Source: Bacillota bacterium (lineage in GTDB: Bacteria; Vulcanimicrobiota; SpSt-956; JAKJGF01). From it: a stretch of DNA of 41,198 bases. The translations under genes and the position numbers were made by a program. A model generated the notes under the pieces. The model did not search any database. It had not been told where the DNA came from and saw nothing but the letters and a program-made list of their open reading frames with translations. Positions within the stretch are counted from its first letter, which is position 1, and the number at the start of each line of letters is the position of its first letter. This document shows, piece by piece, positions 25,008 to 32,555 of this stretch. The stretch spans positions 1-41,198 of the forward strand of contig JAKJGF010000012.1 in the NCBI GenBank assembly GCA_022704525.1, given 5' to 3'.

Positions 25008-25832
25008 ATGGACTCAATTTCCAGAGCCTGTAATGAACCAGTATTAGTAAAAAAATTTTCCGAAAATTTAGATACAGAATTTATCGGTAAAAATATTATC
25101 TTCTTTCCCCGGGTGAAATCTACAAATCTTATTGCAAAAAAAGAAGGAGAAAATATGCAAAATGGAACTGTGCTATTAGCAGATTACCAGAGTGCAGGGC
25201 GTGGAAGAAGGAATAAAGAATGGTTTTCTCCCGGGGGACAGGGATTATGGATAAGCATAATTATAAAAAATCCTGATATAAAGTTAAATATTCTCCCTGT
25301 AGTTAACATATTATTATCAGTTGTTATAACCAAAAGCATCATTAATATAAGCAACAAACAAATAAAAATTAAATGGCCCAATGACCTGATTTATAATAAT
25401 AAAAAAGTCTGTGGTCTATTGAGTGAAACTTTTAAAATTTCCCAACATACTATTCTAATATCAGGTATAGGAGTAAATACTGGAAAAAATATTTTATTCC
25501 CTGAAGAAATTTCCTTAAAGGCAGGTTCCATAGAATTAGAAGGGGACAGACAGAGAGAATTATTATTGAAAGACATACTGGAAACATTTGAAAGAAGTTA
25601 TAAGCTATTGATTAAATCAGACTTTCAGAAGATCTTAAAAGAATATAAAGAGTATTCTCTAACCCTTAATAAAAATATAGAAATAATTGAACCAGAGGGA
25701 ATAAGAATTCCTGCCAGAGTTATAGATATAGGTTCATATGGAGAACTCGTTGTAAAAACCTTCAATGGACAAAGAAGAAATATTTATACAGGAGAAGAAA
25801 TTCTTCAGAAAATAAATGCAGGGGCTTCTTAA
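25008..25832 (+). CDS. birA: Biotin--[acetyl-CoA-carboxylase] ligase BirA (no DNA-binding domain)
   Basis: 274 residues. Attaches biotin to carboxylase BCCP domains through biotinyl-5'-AMP. The catalytic domain has the ATP/biotin loop AGRGRRNKEW, GGQGLWISIII, the KWPNDLIYN motif and KVCGLLSE, followed by SGIGVNTGKN. A small SH3-like C-terminal domain (~228-272, IEIIEPEGIRIPARVIDIGS) is present. The N-terminal HTH of bifunctional BirA is missing: the catalytic core starts at about residue 25, so it cannot act as the classic bio repressor. Ribosome site GAGG, about 10 bases upstream. The stop codon lies inside a terminator hairpin. Confidence 0.95.
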   Translation: MDSISRACNEPVLVKKFSENLDTEFIGKNIIFFPRVKSTNLIAKKEGENMQNGTVLLADYQSAGRGRRNKEWFSPGGQGLWISIIIKNPDIKLNILPVVNILLSVVITKSIINISNKQIKIKWPNDLIYNNKKVCGLLSETFKISQHTILISGIGVNTGKNILFPEEISLKAGSIELEGDRQRELLLKDILETFERSYKLLIKSDFQKILKEYKEYSLTLNKNIEIIEPEGIRIPARVIDIGSYGELVVKTFNGQRRNIYTGEEILQKINAGAS

Positions 25833-25844
25833 GAAACCCCTGCA
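25817..25844 (-). terminator. Intrinsic terminator between convergent birA and stalk-protein gene
   Basis: Stem TGCAGGGG/CCCCTGCA (8 bases), one mismatch, then TTC/GAA around loop TTAA. On the minus strand it is followed by TTTATTTTCTG, so it mainly stops the minus transcript from 25861; on the plus strand the following sequence is not T-rich. It contains the birA stop codon (25830-25832). Confidence 0.75.
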
Positions 25845-25860
25845 AACTAAAACCATCTCT

Positions 25861-26409
25861 TTATGGGAACAATGGAGGAGGAACCTCGGGAGGAGGTCCC
25901 GGGGGAAGTGCAATTCCTCCTGGAGGAACTGGTTCCATAGTTGGTACTTCTCTTACCACCTTCTGTTGCCAGTAGGGAGTAGGTTCCTTATAAGCATAAC
26001 TTGGAGAATATACTGCAATCATCTCGTATTCTCCATCTAATCCCACCTCAAGTCCCAGAACTTCCTCTACTCTCTCCAGAGTCAGGTATACATCTCTTCC
26101 ATAATACAAAAAAGGTTGTTCCAACATCTTACCATCCACAAATATGGCTTTCACATAGGGATCATAAGAAATAGAGATATGCAATGCCTCACAGATATAA
26201 CGAAGTGGAACATAAGGCATATAATTTTCATATACCACTGGAACATCCATATCAATTGTTTGCTGATTTATAAAGATGTTCATAGGCTTCAATTCGCCGG
26301 CCTGGGCAGAAAAGGTAATAGCCAGTACAATAGCTATAATCCCTAACTGGACCAGTACTATTTTATAATCTTTCACTAATCCTTTCACTCCTTTACTTCT
26401 AAGTATCAT
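25861..26409 (-). CDS. Secreted copper-amine-oxidase-type stalk-domain protein, proline-rich tail
   Basis: About 182 residues from the ATG at 26409. A basic start and hydrophobic signal segment (VLVQLGIIAIVLAITFSAQA) are followed by one Cu_amine_oxidN1-like domain (INQQTIDMDVPVVYENYMPY, VPLRYICEALHISISYDPYV, later YLTLERVEEVLGLEVGL) and a short proline/glycine-rich tail (ending PPGPPPEVPPPLFP). The domain is a small beta stalk common on surface proteins of Firmicutes and is not an oxidase. Start is uncertain: a GTG at 26376 with AAGGAG upstream gives a more usual signal peptide, and the frame stays open to 26448 inside the preceding gene. It sits 13 bases after a related gene, so the pair is an operon and probably a diverged duplication. 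Confidence 0.8.
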   Translation of the reverse strand: MILRSKGVKGLVKDYKIVLVQLGIIAIVLAITFSAQAGELKPMNIFINQQTIDMDVPVVYENYMPYVPLRYICEALHISISYDPYVKAIFVDGKMLEQPFLYYGRDVYLTLERVEEVLGLEVGLDGEYEMIAVYSPSYAYKEPTPYWQQKVVREVPTMEPVPPGGIALPPGPPPEVPPPLFP

Positions 26410-26422
26410 CACCTCGTATCCC

Positions 26423-27211
26423 CTAAAACCCGAAGTTAAATGGATCACTGCTATCCGGTGCAGGAGAAGGCGGAGGCGGTGGAGGTGGAGTAGCCGCTGG
26501 AGGTGGAGTAGTTACCACCGGAGGCGGCGCTTCCGGACCTTTAACTGGAGGTGGAGGTGTAGGCCCTTCCGGTAGAGGTGGAGGTGTAGCCTCACCCTCA
26601 ATCTGTTTTTTTATGAAAGCATCATCCTGTAAGAGTGATGGATCAATACCCTGTTTCTCCAATTCAGCTCTTTTGGCATCGAGTTTTGCATTTTCTCTTT
26701 CAGAGATCACTTTATTACGCATTCTCTCATAGTACTCAGAAGTACCAATATACCATTTTTCTATGGGATAACCCAGTTCAGCAGGATGCTTTGACCAGAC
26801 TGCTGCAGAATGATTTTTAGTATCATAAGCCACCTGAGAATTACATACTTTTGCTACACTTCTTAAAGAAACGTAACAGGTAGGCCCCAGGATAACTCTT
26901 GTTGTATTCAATTCTTTTCCATTAATGAAAACCTTTCTATTTACCGGATCCCAGACTACTTTTCTTCCAAGAGCATAAGCTACTACACGGACAGGAACAA
27001 ATACCTCTCTATGAATAGTAAAGAAATATATACTGGGGTTCAGGGGTTTTCCATTAATAAATACGTTTTGAACACTAAACTCTTCTGTATTGCCAAGAAA
27101 AAAGTCCGGTTTATTGCTGGGATCATCCCAGGCAGCCATTAATGGAGAAAAACTGGGAAGTAAAAATGTTACTAATAAAAATAAAACAAAACAAAAAGTA
27201 CTTTTTTTCAT
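26423..27211 (-). CDS. Secreted copper-amine-oxidase-type stalk-domain protein with long proline tail
   Basis: 262 residues. The signal peptide (KKSTFCFVLFLLVTFLLPSF, cleavage near AAW at 27) is followed by a Cu_amine_oxidN1-like stalk domain (~45-140: VQNVFINGKPLNPSIYFFTI, VPVRVVAYALGRKVVWDPVN, CYVSLRSVAKVCNSQVAYDT) and a charged helical segment (~155-205, MRNKVISERENAKLDAKRAE). The ~55-residue tail is almost all Pro with Ala, Thr, Val and Gly (TPPPPVKGPEAPPPVV, PPPPPPPSPAPDSS), as in wall-spanning linkers, ending SSDPFNFGF. The tail is locally GC-rich because of CCx codons. First gene of the pair with 25861-26409. Function unknown; a surface or wall-associated role is inferred. Confidence 0.8.
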   Translation of the reverse strand: MKKSTFCFVLFLLVTFLLPSFSPLMAAWDDPSNKPDFFLGNTEEFSVQNVFINGKPLNPSIYFFTIHREVFVPVRVVAYALGRKVVWDPVNRKVFINGKELNTTRVILGPTCYVSLRSVAKVCNSQVAYDTKNHSAAVWSKHPAELGYPIEKWYIGTSEYYERMRNKVISERENAKLDAKRAELEKQGIDPSLLQDDAFIKKQIEGEATPPPLPEGPTPPPPVKGPEAPPPVVTTPPPAATPPPPPPPSPAPDSSDPFNFGF

Positions 27212-27488
27212 TAAATCTCTTCTCTGGCGAAATTTGTGCTCCCAGATACTTCTGAAAGCAACAAATCCAGACTCATCCTCCTTTCTGTCAAAAAACTACC
27301 ATTAAAAATTTAAATTATACTCGCCCTTCCAATAAATTATTTTCACCTATCACCTCCTGGAACGAAATATCCCCTTCAACGACAACACTGACTGAAAATA
27401 TATAAGTCTTTATTTATTTTATATAGAAATTCCTTTTAAACTATTCAACAAAAGAAAAAAAACTCCTCTAAAAACTTCAGGAAAAAAT
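27212..27488. other. 277-base intergenic region upstream of the stalk-domain genes
   Basis: No gene of convincing size. It holds a TATAAT on the minus strand near 27315 without a good -35. A perfect ribosome site (AGGAGGTGAT, minus strand, ~27349-27358) lies before a 14-codon ORF from GTG at 27346 to TAA at 27302. An AAGGAGG lies at about 27281. No terminator was recognised after hutI. Confidence 0.4.
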
Positions 27489-28757
27489 TTATAAAAAAAC
27501 TATCTTCCCATTCTTTATTACTGTTAACACCTGATTGGTACCAAAATAAAAAGGCATATGTGTATAATCTGAAATATCACAGATAAGGAGATCAGCTTTT
27601 TTTCCTGTTTCCAGGGAACCAATAAAGTTTTCCCTTTTTAATGCACAGGCGGAATTAATAGTGGAAGCAACTATAGCCTCTTCAGGAGTCATTTTCAGCT
27701 TTATACAGGCAAGGGACATAACCATTTGCATGGAATATGTCCAGCAGGATCCTGCATTGTAATCTGTCGCAAGAGCTACAGGAACACCTTTTTCTATCAT
27801 ATCCCTGACAGGAGGGTAACGTTCCATATTTAAGAAAAAAGTGGCACCTGGAAGGATGACAGCTACTACTTTCTCTTCAGCCATACGCTTCATACCTTCA
27901 AGAGATATATACTCCAGATGATCTGCAGAAATTGCATTAACCTCTGCTGCGAGCTCTGCTCCGCCAAGATAAGAAAGTTGTTCCGCATGAATCTTCGGTA
28001 ACAAACCACAGGCTTTCCCTGCAAGTAATATCTCTCTTGCTTCCTCTATACTGAAAGCTTTATCTTCACAGAAAACATCACAAAATTCAGCCAGATCCAT
28101 TATAGCTGGCAGCATTTCTTCTATAAGAAGTTTTATATATCCTTTCCGATCATATAAATATTCCTCCGGAACAAGATGAGCACCAAGAAATGTAGGAACA
28201 ATATCTATCACATGATTTATTGCAAGCTCTCTAATTATTTCCAGAGACTTTAATTCATTTTCAGTATTAAGTCCATAACCACTCTTGGTTTCAAGAGTAG
28301 TTGTTCCATGTCTTAACATAGCATGGAGAATATGTTCTGCCTTTTCCAAAAGGTCAGACTTTGCTGCCCTTCTGGTTGCTGATACAGTAAAATGTATACC
28401 TCCCCCTGCCTGCTGAATTTCCTGATAAGTTTTCCCCTGAAGTCTCATATTTATCTCTTCTATACGACTTCCCCCAAAAACCACATGGGTATGAGGATCT
28501 ACAAAGCCAGGTAATACAATCTTTCCTCTGGCAGAAAGCCTTTTACCTCCTTCTTTCAGGGTTACAAGAGATAAAACTTCTTCTGTCTTTCCGGTAGCTA
28601 CTATCCTGCCTGTTTCGCTATCTACAGCAATAGAGCCATCTTCTATAATGCCAAGATCATTTATTACTGGAACTAAAACAGGTTTATCTTTTAAAGTTTT
28701 TAGAGTCAGTAATTGAGAAGCATGTTCTATTATTAAATCGGCAAAAAGTTGGGTCAT
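27489..28757 (-). CDS. hutI: Imidazolonepropionase HutI
   Basis: 422 residues, amidohydrolase family. Hydrolyses imidazolone-5-propionate to N-formimino-L-glutamate, the third step of histidine breakdown. Metal-binding PHTHVVFGGSR near residues 87-97; substrate-region motifs include TTTLETKSGYGLN, PTFLGAHLVPEEY, KIHAEQLSYLGGAELAAEV, SADHLEYIS and ALATDYNAGS. Length is usual (about 400-420). No hutH, hutU or formimino-transfer gene is visible, so it is an orphan here, and divergent amidohydrolase use cannot be excluded. AAGGAGG lies at the correct distance, at the end of an intergenic repeat. Confidence 0.93.
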   Translation of the reverse strand: MTQLFADLIIEHASQLLTLKTLKDKPVLVPVINDLGIIEDGSIAVDSETGRIVATGKTEEVLSLVTLKEGGKRLSARGKIVLPGFVDPHTHVVFGGSRIEEINMRLQGKTYQEIQQAGGGIHFTVSATRRAAKSDLLEKAEHILHAMLRHGTTTLETKSGYGLNTENELKSLEIIRELAINHVIDIVPTFLGAHLVPEEYLYDRKGYIKLLIEEMLPAIMDLAEFCDVFCEDKAFSIEEAREILLAGKACGLLPKIHAEQLSYLGGAELAAEVNAISADHLEYISLEGMKRMAEEKVVAVILPGATFFLNMERYPPVRDMIEKGVPVALATDYNAGSCWTYSMQMVMSLACIKLKMTPEEAIVASTINSACALKRENFIGSLETGKKADLLICDISDYTHMPFYFGTNQVLTVIKNGKIVFL

Positions 28758-28767
28758 AAAAAAATAC

Positions 28768-28916
28768 CTCCTTTGTTAAATGGTGAGAGGTGAGAGGTAA
28801 CAGGCGGTGGGTATAATAAGTTAAGAGTTGATAATTGAAAGTTTAAAATTGAAAATTAACAAACCCTCAACACTTCTCAATTTTTTCACTTTGCACTTCT
28901 CACTACACAATTATAT
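28768..28916 (-). repeat. Composite intergenic repeat before hutI
   Basis: Minus strand: GTGAGAAGTGCAAAGTG and TTGAGAAGTG units, then TTGTTAATTTTCAATTTT, AAACTTTCAATTATCAAC, TTATTATACCC, then TTACCTCTCACCTCTCACC and ATTTAACAAAGGAGGT. It mixes three heptamer flavours. The hutI-proximal 35 bases match the element at 7720-7757 before the phoB-like gene, including the ribosome site. Confidence 0.6.
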
Positions 28917-29032
28917 CAAAAAAATATACAAAAGGCATGTAATCTCTAAAAATATTACCTTTCTGAAGGAAAACTTGATTCCACGAAGAAAGAATACAGG
29001 TTTTCAATTTTGATTTAAGGAGTTTTTTTTAA

Positions 29033-31024
29033 GTGAATAATAAAAAAATTATTATACCTATTTTTTTTATAATATTAATATTTTTAATATATCCATCTAT
29101 ATCTTTATCTAAAACTGATTACAGAGAAGAATATGATACAGCTATTAATAAATATTACGAGTTACTTGCTATAGCACGATCCTCGGGTTATAATACGACA
29201 GAAGCAGAAGCTTTGAGAGAACAGGCAAAAGTGACGGAACAGGGAGGATTTTACAGGGCTGCCTTAATATTGATGGAACATGCCATTAAATTACTGGAGG
29301 AAAAATTAGAAGGGAAACCTGATTTCGTATTACCTACCAAAACCCCTGTTCCCTCAGTTAAACCAACACAATACCCGATATCTACAAAAAAACCCCTTCA
29401 AACTTCTACTCCTACCTGGAGACCAACACAGACTCCTGAAGCGACAGAAAAACCAGCTCTTGTTCCAACACAGACTCCTAAAGCGACAGAAAAACCAGCT
29501 CTTGTTCCAACACAGACTCCTGAAGCGACAGAAAAACCAGCTTTTGTTCCAACACAGACTCCTGAAGCGACAGAAAAACCAGCTTTTGTTCCAACACAGA
29601 CTCCTGAAGCGACAGAAAAACCAGCTCTTGTTCCAACACAGACTCCCGGGCATCAAGACATATATACTCCAACTCCTGAAACTCTTTCAAACAGTTTTGA
29701 AAGAAATGAAGGCTATCCCTTTGGTATAAATACTGCACATCAGCCTATATTTAACGAATTACTACCATATTATAAGAAGACTAATGCAAAATGGATACTA
29801 ATTAATGGATTAGTATGGGCTAAAAGAAAGCCACCTGACTGGACTAAAATAGATGAACAGGTAAACCTGCTTTATAATAATGGTTTCTCCGTTATAATGG
29901 AAATAAATATATTACCCACTTCAGATGGTACAGCTTCAGAGTTTCCATCAGATATAGAAGACTACAGTAAATTTATCTTTCGTTCCGTAGCCCGTTATGA
30001 TGGAGATGGAGATTATAATAACGACGGAATAATAGATGGGCCTCCAATGCCAAAAATTAACTACTGGAAGATATTAAATGAACCAGATCTGAATAGATTC
30101 TGGGCAGATACACCGGCAAATTATGCTAAAGTAGTTAAACTATCGGCCGAAAATGCACATAAAGCAAATCCTATGGCAAAAATAATTTTTGGAGGCATCT
30201 CCAATAAAAATACCATTCTTGGTGAAAAAATAAATACAGGTTTTCTTGAAAATCTATTCAAATTTACTTTTCCCGATGGGAAAAAAGTTCAGGATTATCT
30301 GGATTATATGAGTTTTCACTATCATGGCAATTCTAAGGGTTTCAGTGATTTTATGGAAGCTCAAACAGGTATAATGAAAAAATATAATGTAAAAAAACCT
30401 TTCATGATAACAGAACTGGGTTGTCCTGGAGGAGTAAACTTCAGCTTTGAGGATGGGAATTTTCTTTCTGCACCATTGAATAATCAGGCCATAGAAATAG
30501 TCAAAATGCATACACTGGCTTTTTCTTTAGGAGCTGAAAAAGTTTTCTATTATTCTATTTCAGATCAGAAAAAACAATTAAAAGAATCTTCCAATGACAC
30601 AATCTTTGTATCTGAAGAATCAGTAGAGAATATTTATTTACATGATCTATTATCCTATTATGGTCTATTTTATTTTGACTTTGAACCAAAACCATCTATG
30701 GCGTGCTATAAATTTATGGCAGAAAAACTAAAAAATAGAAAAGTAAGCCATGAAATTTTAGGACTGGCAGAAGGAGTCAGATGTTTTGTTTTCATAAAAA
30801 ATAAAAAATTTTCTACTACAACAGATGAACCATTATATATAATATGGAATGAAACAGGTGAAAAACAAATATCTATGAAACTGCCCTGGAAAAAAGCAAA
30901 TTTGAGCAGTTTTATTCTTATTAAAGGAGATGAAGTATATACCAGTGAATTAGAAGCAACAACAAATGGAACATTCGATATACATCTGGTAAAGGAACCA
31001 ATATTACTTGAATTTTCTCCCTGA
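29033..31024 (+). CDS. Secreted clan GH-A-like glycoside hydrolase with 14-residue repeat linker
   Basis: 663 residues, start GTG with AAGGAG 10 bases upstream. The signal segment (KKIIIPIFFIILIFLIYPSI) is followed by a helical region (~30-95), then a Pro/Thr linker with five perfect-length 14-residue repeats (PTQTPEATEKPALV; residues 131-200), which resembles wall-spanning or O-glycosylated linkers. The TIM-barrel domain (~225-600) resembles GH39/GH5-type enzymes: WKILNEPDLNRFW gives the likely acid/base Glu350, and MITELGCPGG the likely nucleophile Glu461. A calcium-loop-like insert (DGDGDYNNDGIIDG) lies just before the first catalytic Glu. It ends with a small beta domain (~600-663). Substrate cannot be told. 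Confidence 0.8.
   Translation: MNNKKIIIPIFFIILIFLIYPSISLSKTDYREEYDTAINKYYELLAIARSSGYNTTEAEALREQAKVTEQGGFYRAALILMEHAIKLLEEKLEGKPDFVLPTKTPVPSVKPTQYPISTKKPLQTSTPTWRPTQTPEATEKPALVPTQTPKATEKPALVPTQTPEATEKPAFVPTQTPEATEKPAFVPTQTPEATEKPALVPTQTPGHQDIYTPTPETLSNSFERNEGYPFGINTAHQPIFNELLPYYKKTNAKWILINGLVWAKRKPPDWTKIDEQVNLLYNNGFSVIMEINILPTSDGTASEFPSDIEDYSKFIFRSVARYDGDGDYNNDGIIDGPPMPKINYWKILNEPDLNRFWADTPANYAKVVKLSAENAHKANPMAKIIFGGISNKNTILGEKINTGFLENLFKFTFPDGKKVQDYLDYMSFHYHGNSKGFSDFMEAQTGIMKKYNVKKPFMITELGCPGGVNFSFEDGNFLSAPLNNQAIEIVKMHTLAFSLGAEKVFYYSISDQKKQLKESSNDTIFVSEESVENIYLHDLLSYYGLFYFDFEPKPSMACYKFMAEKLKNRKVSHEILGLAEGVRCFVFIKNKKFSTTTDEPLYIIWNETGEKQISMKLPWKKANLSSFILIKGDEVYTSELEATTNGTFDIHLVKEPILLEFSP
29423..29648 (+). 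repeat. 42-base tandem repeat, five full copies plus partial
   Basis: Units start at 29423, 29465, 29507, 29549 and 29591, and a partial copy at 29633; each begins CCAACACAGACTCC. They differ only at G/A in the fifth codon after the start (copy 2 has Lys instead of Glu) and C/T in the Leu/Phe codon, so expansion is recent. In frame (14 residues) inside the glycosidase linker. The repeat also keeps reverse frames open, producing false antisense ORFs. Confidence 0.95.
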
Positions 31025-31075
31025 AAGGGTTCTTTGAAAATTTTGTTCTGAAAGCAGAGGAAAACTCTGATTATT

Positions 31076-31115
31076 ATATGTTATAGAAAAAGGAATTTAA
31101 AATATGTTATAGAAA
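31076..31115 (+). repeat. Direct repeat ATATGTTATAGAAA x2
   Basis: Two identical 14-base copies at 31076-31089 and 31102-31115, 26 bases apart, upstream of the zinc-ribbon/TPR gene. The spacing is not a whole number of helical turns. Operator or chance; no -10/-35 pair is clear beside it. Confidence 0.35.
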
Positions 31116-31152
31116 TTTATAATAAATTTAAAAAACAAAAGAGGTGTATAGT

Positions 31153-31839
31153 GTGACTTGTTCAAAATGTAAAACAGAAAATGAAGAAATCCATAAATAT
31201 TGTTATCAGTGCGGCATTTCCCTCAAAGAAGACATAATAGATGAACTTTTAGAAACACGTCTGACAGAGGAAGAGGCCAATCACTTATTAAGATTTTCAT
31301 ATGTATTTGAAATAAACAATCTCATAGATGAAGCTATAGAAGCCTGTACAGCAATTACTGAAATACATCCGGAATGGGCTGATGTACATTTCAAACTGGG
31401 TAGATCTTATGAAGCCAGAGGATTCCACGGTAAAGCTATAGCAGAATATAGAAAAGCCATAAGCATTAATGAAAACTATATAGATGCTCATAGATGTTTA
31501 GGAGAACTCTATAGTGACGAAGGATTTTATAATGAAGCTATAGAACAATTTAATATAGTCCTCAATACAAAAATAAAATTTGATTATGCAGATATATATA
31601 ATTATAAAGGTTTGGCTTTAGAAAAACTCGGGAAAATAGATGAATCTATAGAAGAATATAAAAAAGCTTTAGAGATAAATCCCGATTACAATGAAGCCAA
31701 TTATAACATAGCAAAGCTTTATCAGAAGAAAAAATTCTTCGATTTAGCCTTTGAACATATAAGTAAAGCCATAAAAGGAGCTCCCAGAGACAGTAGATTT
31801 ACAAAATTAGAAGAAGCTGTCAAACAGAGATTAACATAA
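31153..31839 (+). CDS. Zinc-ribbon and TPR repeat protein
   Basis: 228 residues. The N-terminal zinc ribbon CSKCKTENEEIHKYCYQCG (two CxxC pairs) is followed by about five TPR units from ~45 to 225 (for example AIEACTAITEIHPEWADVHF, KLGRSYEARGFHGKAIAEYR, GEFYNEAIEQFN-like and YNYKGLALEKLGKIDESIEE). Cytoplasmic, no signal peptide; probably a protein-interaction scaffold. I chose the GTG at 31153 because GAGG lies 8 bases upstream; an earlier GTG at 31144 overlaps the ribosome site. It ends 21 bases before the J-like/TPR gene, so the two form an operon and may bind partners together. Confidence 0.82.
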   Translation: MTCSKCKTENEEIHKYCYQCGISLKEDIIDELLETRLTEEEANHLLRFSYVFEINNLIDEAIEACTAITEIHPEWADVHFKLGRSYEARGFHGKAIAEYRKAISINENYIDAHRCLGELYSDEGFYNEAIEQFNIVLNTKIKFDYADIYNYKGLALEKLGKIDESIEEYKKALEINPDYNEANYNIAKLYQKKKFFDLAFEHISKAIKGAPRDSRFTKLEEAVKQRLT

Positions 31840-31860
31840 TATATTGAGGGGAAAAATCCT

Positions 31861-32499
31861 ATGCTGCAAAGAGATCCTTATAAAATTATAGAGGTAGCAC
31901 CTTTATCCTCAGAAAATGAAATTAACAAAGCTTACCGTAAAAAGCTAAAGAATTATCAGGGTGAGGTAACACCAACACCACAGACAGAAGCAAAATTAAA
32001 AGAAATTAATGAAGCATATAGTCTTTTGAGTGATCCTGAACAGAGAAAACAATATGATAGTTCTACTCAATTTCAACTCAGAAGAGTCAGGAAGATCCAT
32101 GAGAAAACTACAAAAAAATTATCTGCAGAACTTAGAACAGAAAAAGGAAAACCCACTTATATAGAATCCAGTTCATTACTGGACCGAATAAAATCTTTTT
32201 TCAATAAACCCAAGAAACAGGAAATTTCTATACCATATAATCCAAAAGAAGCAGATATGCATTTTGCTCTTGGAATATCACTCTGTGATAATATAAAATT
32301 TATTGAACAGGCACCAAATGAATTTAAAAAAGCAATACAATATAATCCAAATCATATAGAAGCACATTATAATACTGGTATAGTGTATTATAAAACAGGG
32401 CAGTTTGAAGAAGCTCTGGTAAGTTTTCAAAGAGTACTTAATATAGATAGAAATGATAAAAGCGCCCTTAGTATGATAGAGCTACTTAAAGAAGATTAA
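31861..32499 (+). CDS. J-domain-like protein with C-terminal TPR, HPD motif lost
   Basis: 212 residues. Residues ~5-65 have DnaJ-like helices (DPYKIIEVAPLSSENEINKA, YRKKLKNYQGE, LKEINEAYSLLSDPEQRKQY), but where J-domains carry HPD the sequence is NYQGEVTP, so Hsp70 stimulation is unlikely. A basic linker (~70-130) is followed by two TPR units (~135-205: MHFALGISLCDNIKFIEQAP, HYNTGIVYYKTGQFEEALVS). The ATG has GAGGGG upstream. Operon with the zinc-ribbon/TPR gene. Probably a cytoplasmic scaffold or adaptor. Confidence 0.82.
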   Translation: MLQRDPYKIIEVAPLSSENEINKAYRKKLKNYQGEVTPTPQTEAKLKEINEAYSLLSDPEQRKQYDSSTQFQLRRVRKIHEKTTKKLSAELRTEKGKPTYIESSSLLDRIKSFFNKPKKQEISIPYNPKEADMHFALGISLCDNIKFIEQAPNEFKKAIQYNPNHIEAHYNTGIVYYKTGQFEEALVSFQRVLNIDRNDKSALSMIELLKED

Positions 32500-32523
32500 T
32501 AGCTATCAGCCCCATATATCCAG

Positions 32524-32549
32524 AGTTGAAAGCTGAAAGCTGAAAGCTT
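32524..32549 (+). repeat. TGAAAGC heptamer repeat before rimO
   Basis: GAGTTGAAAGCTGAAAGCTG then AAAGCT: 3-4 units of 7 bases. It ends 7 bases before the rimO ATG and replaces the expected ribosome site. The reverse-complement flavour is found at 4383-4445. Confidence 0.6.
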
Positions 32550-32555
32550 ATATAT

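Noticed and set aside
29423-29648. CRISPR-like array (regular 42-base repeats)
   Set aside because: Units abut with no unique spacers and encode in-frame 14-residue linker repeats.
29354-29738. Antisense and alternate-frame ORFs of 86-100 codons across the glycosidase linker
   Set aside because: They exist only because the tandem repeat keeps several frames open; composition is Cys/Trp-rich nonsense and the sense frame has clear domains.
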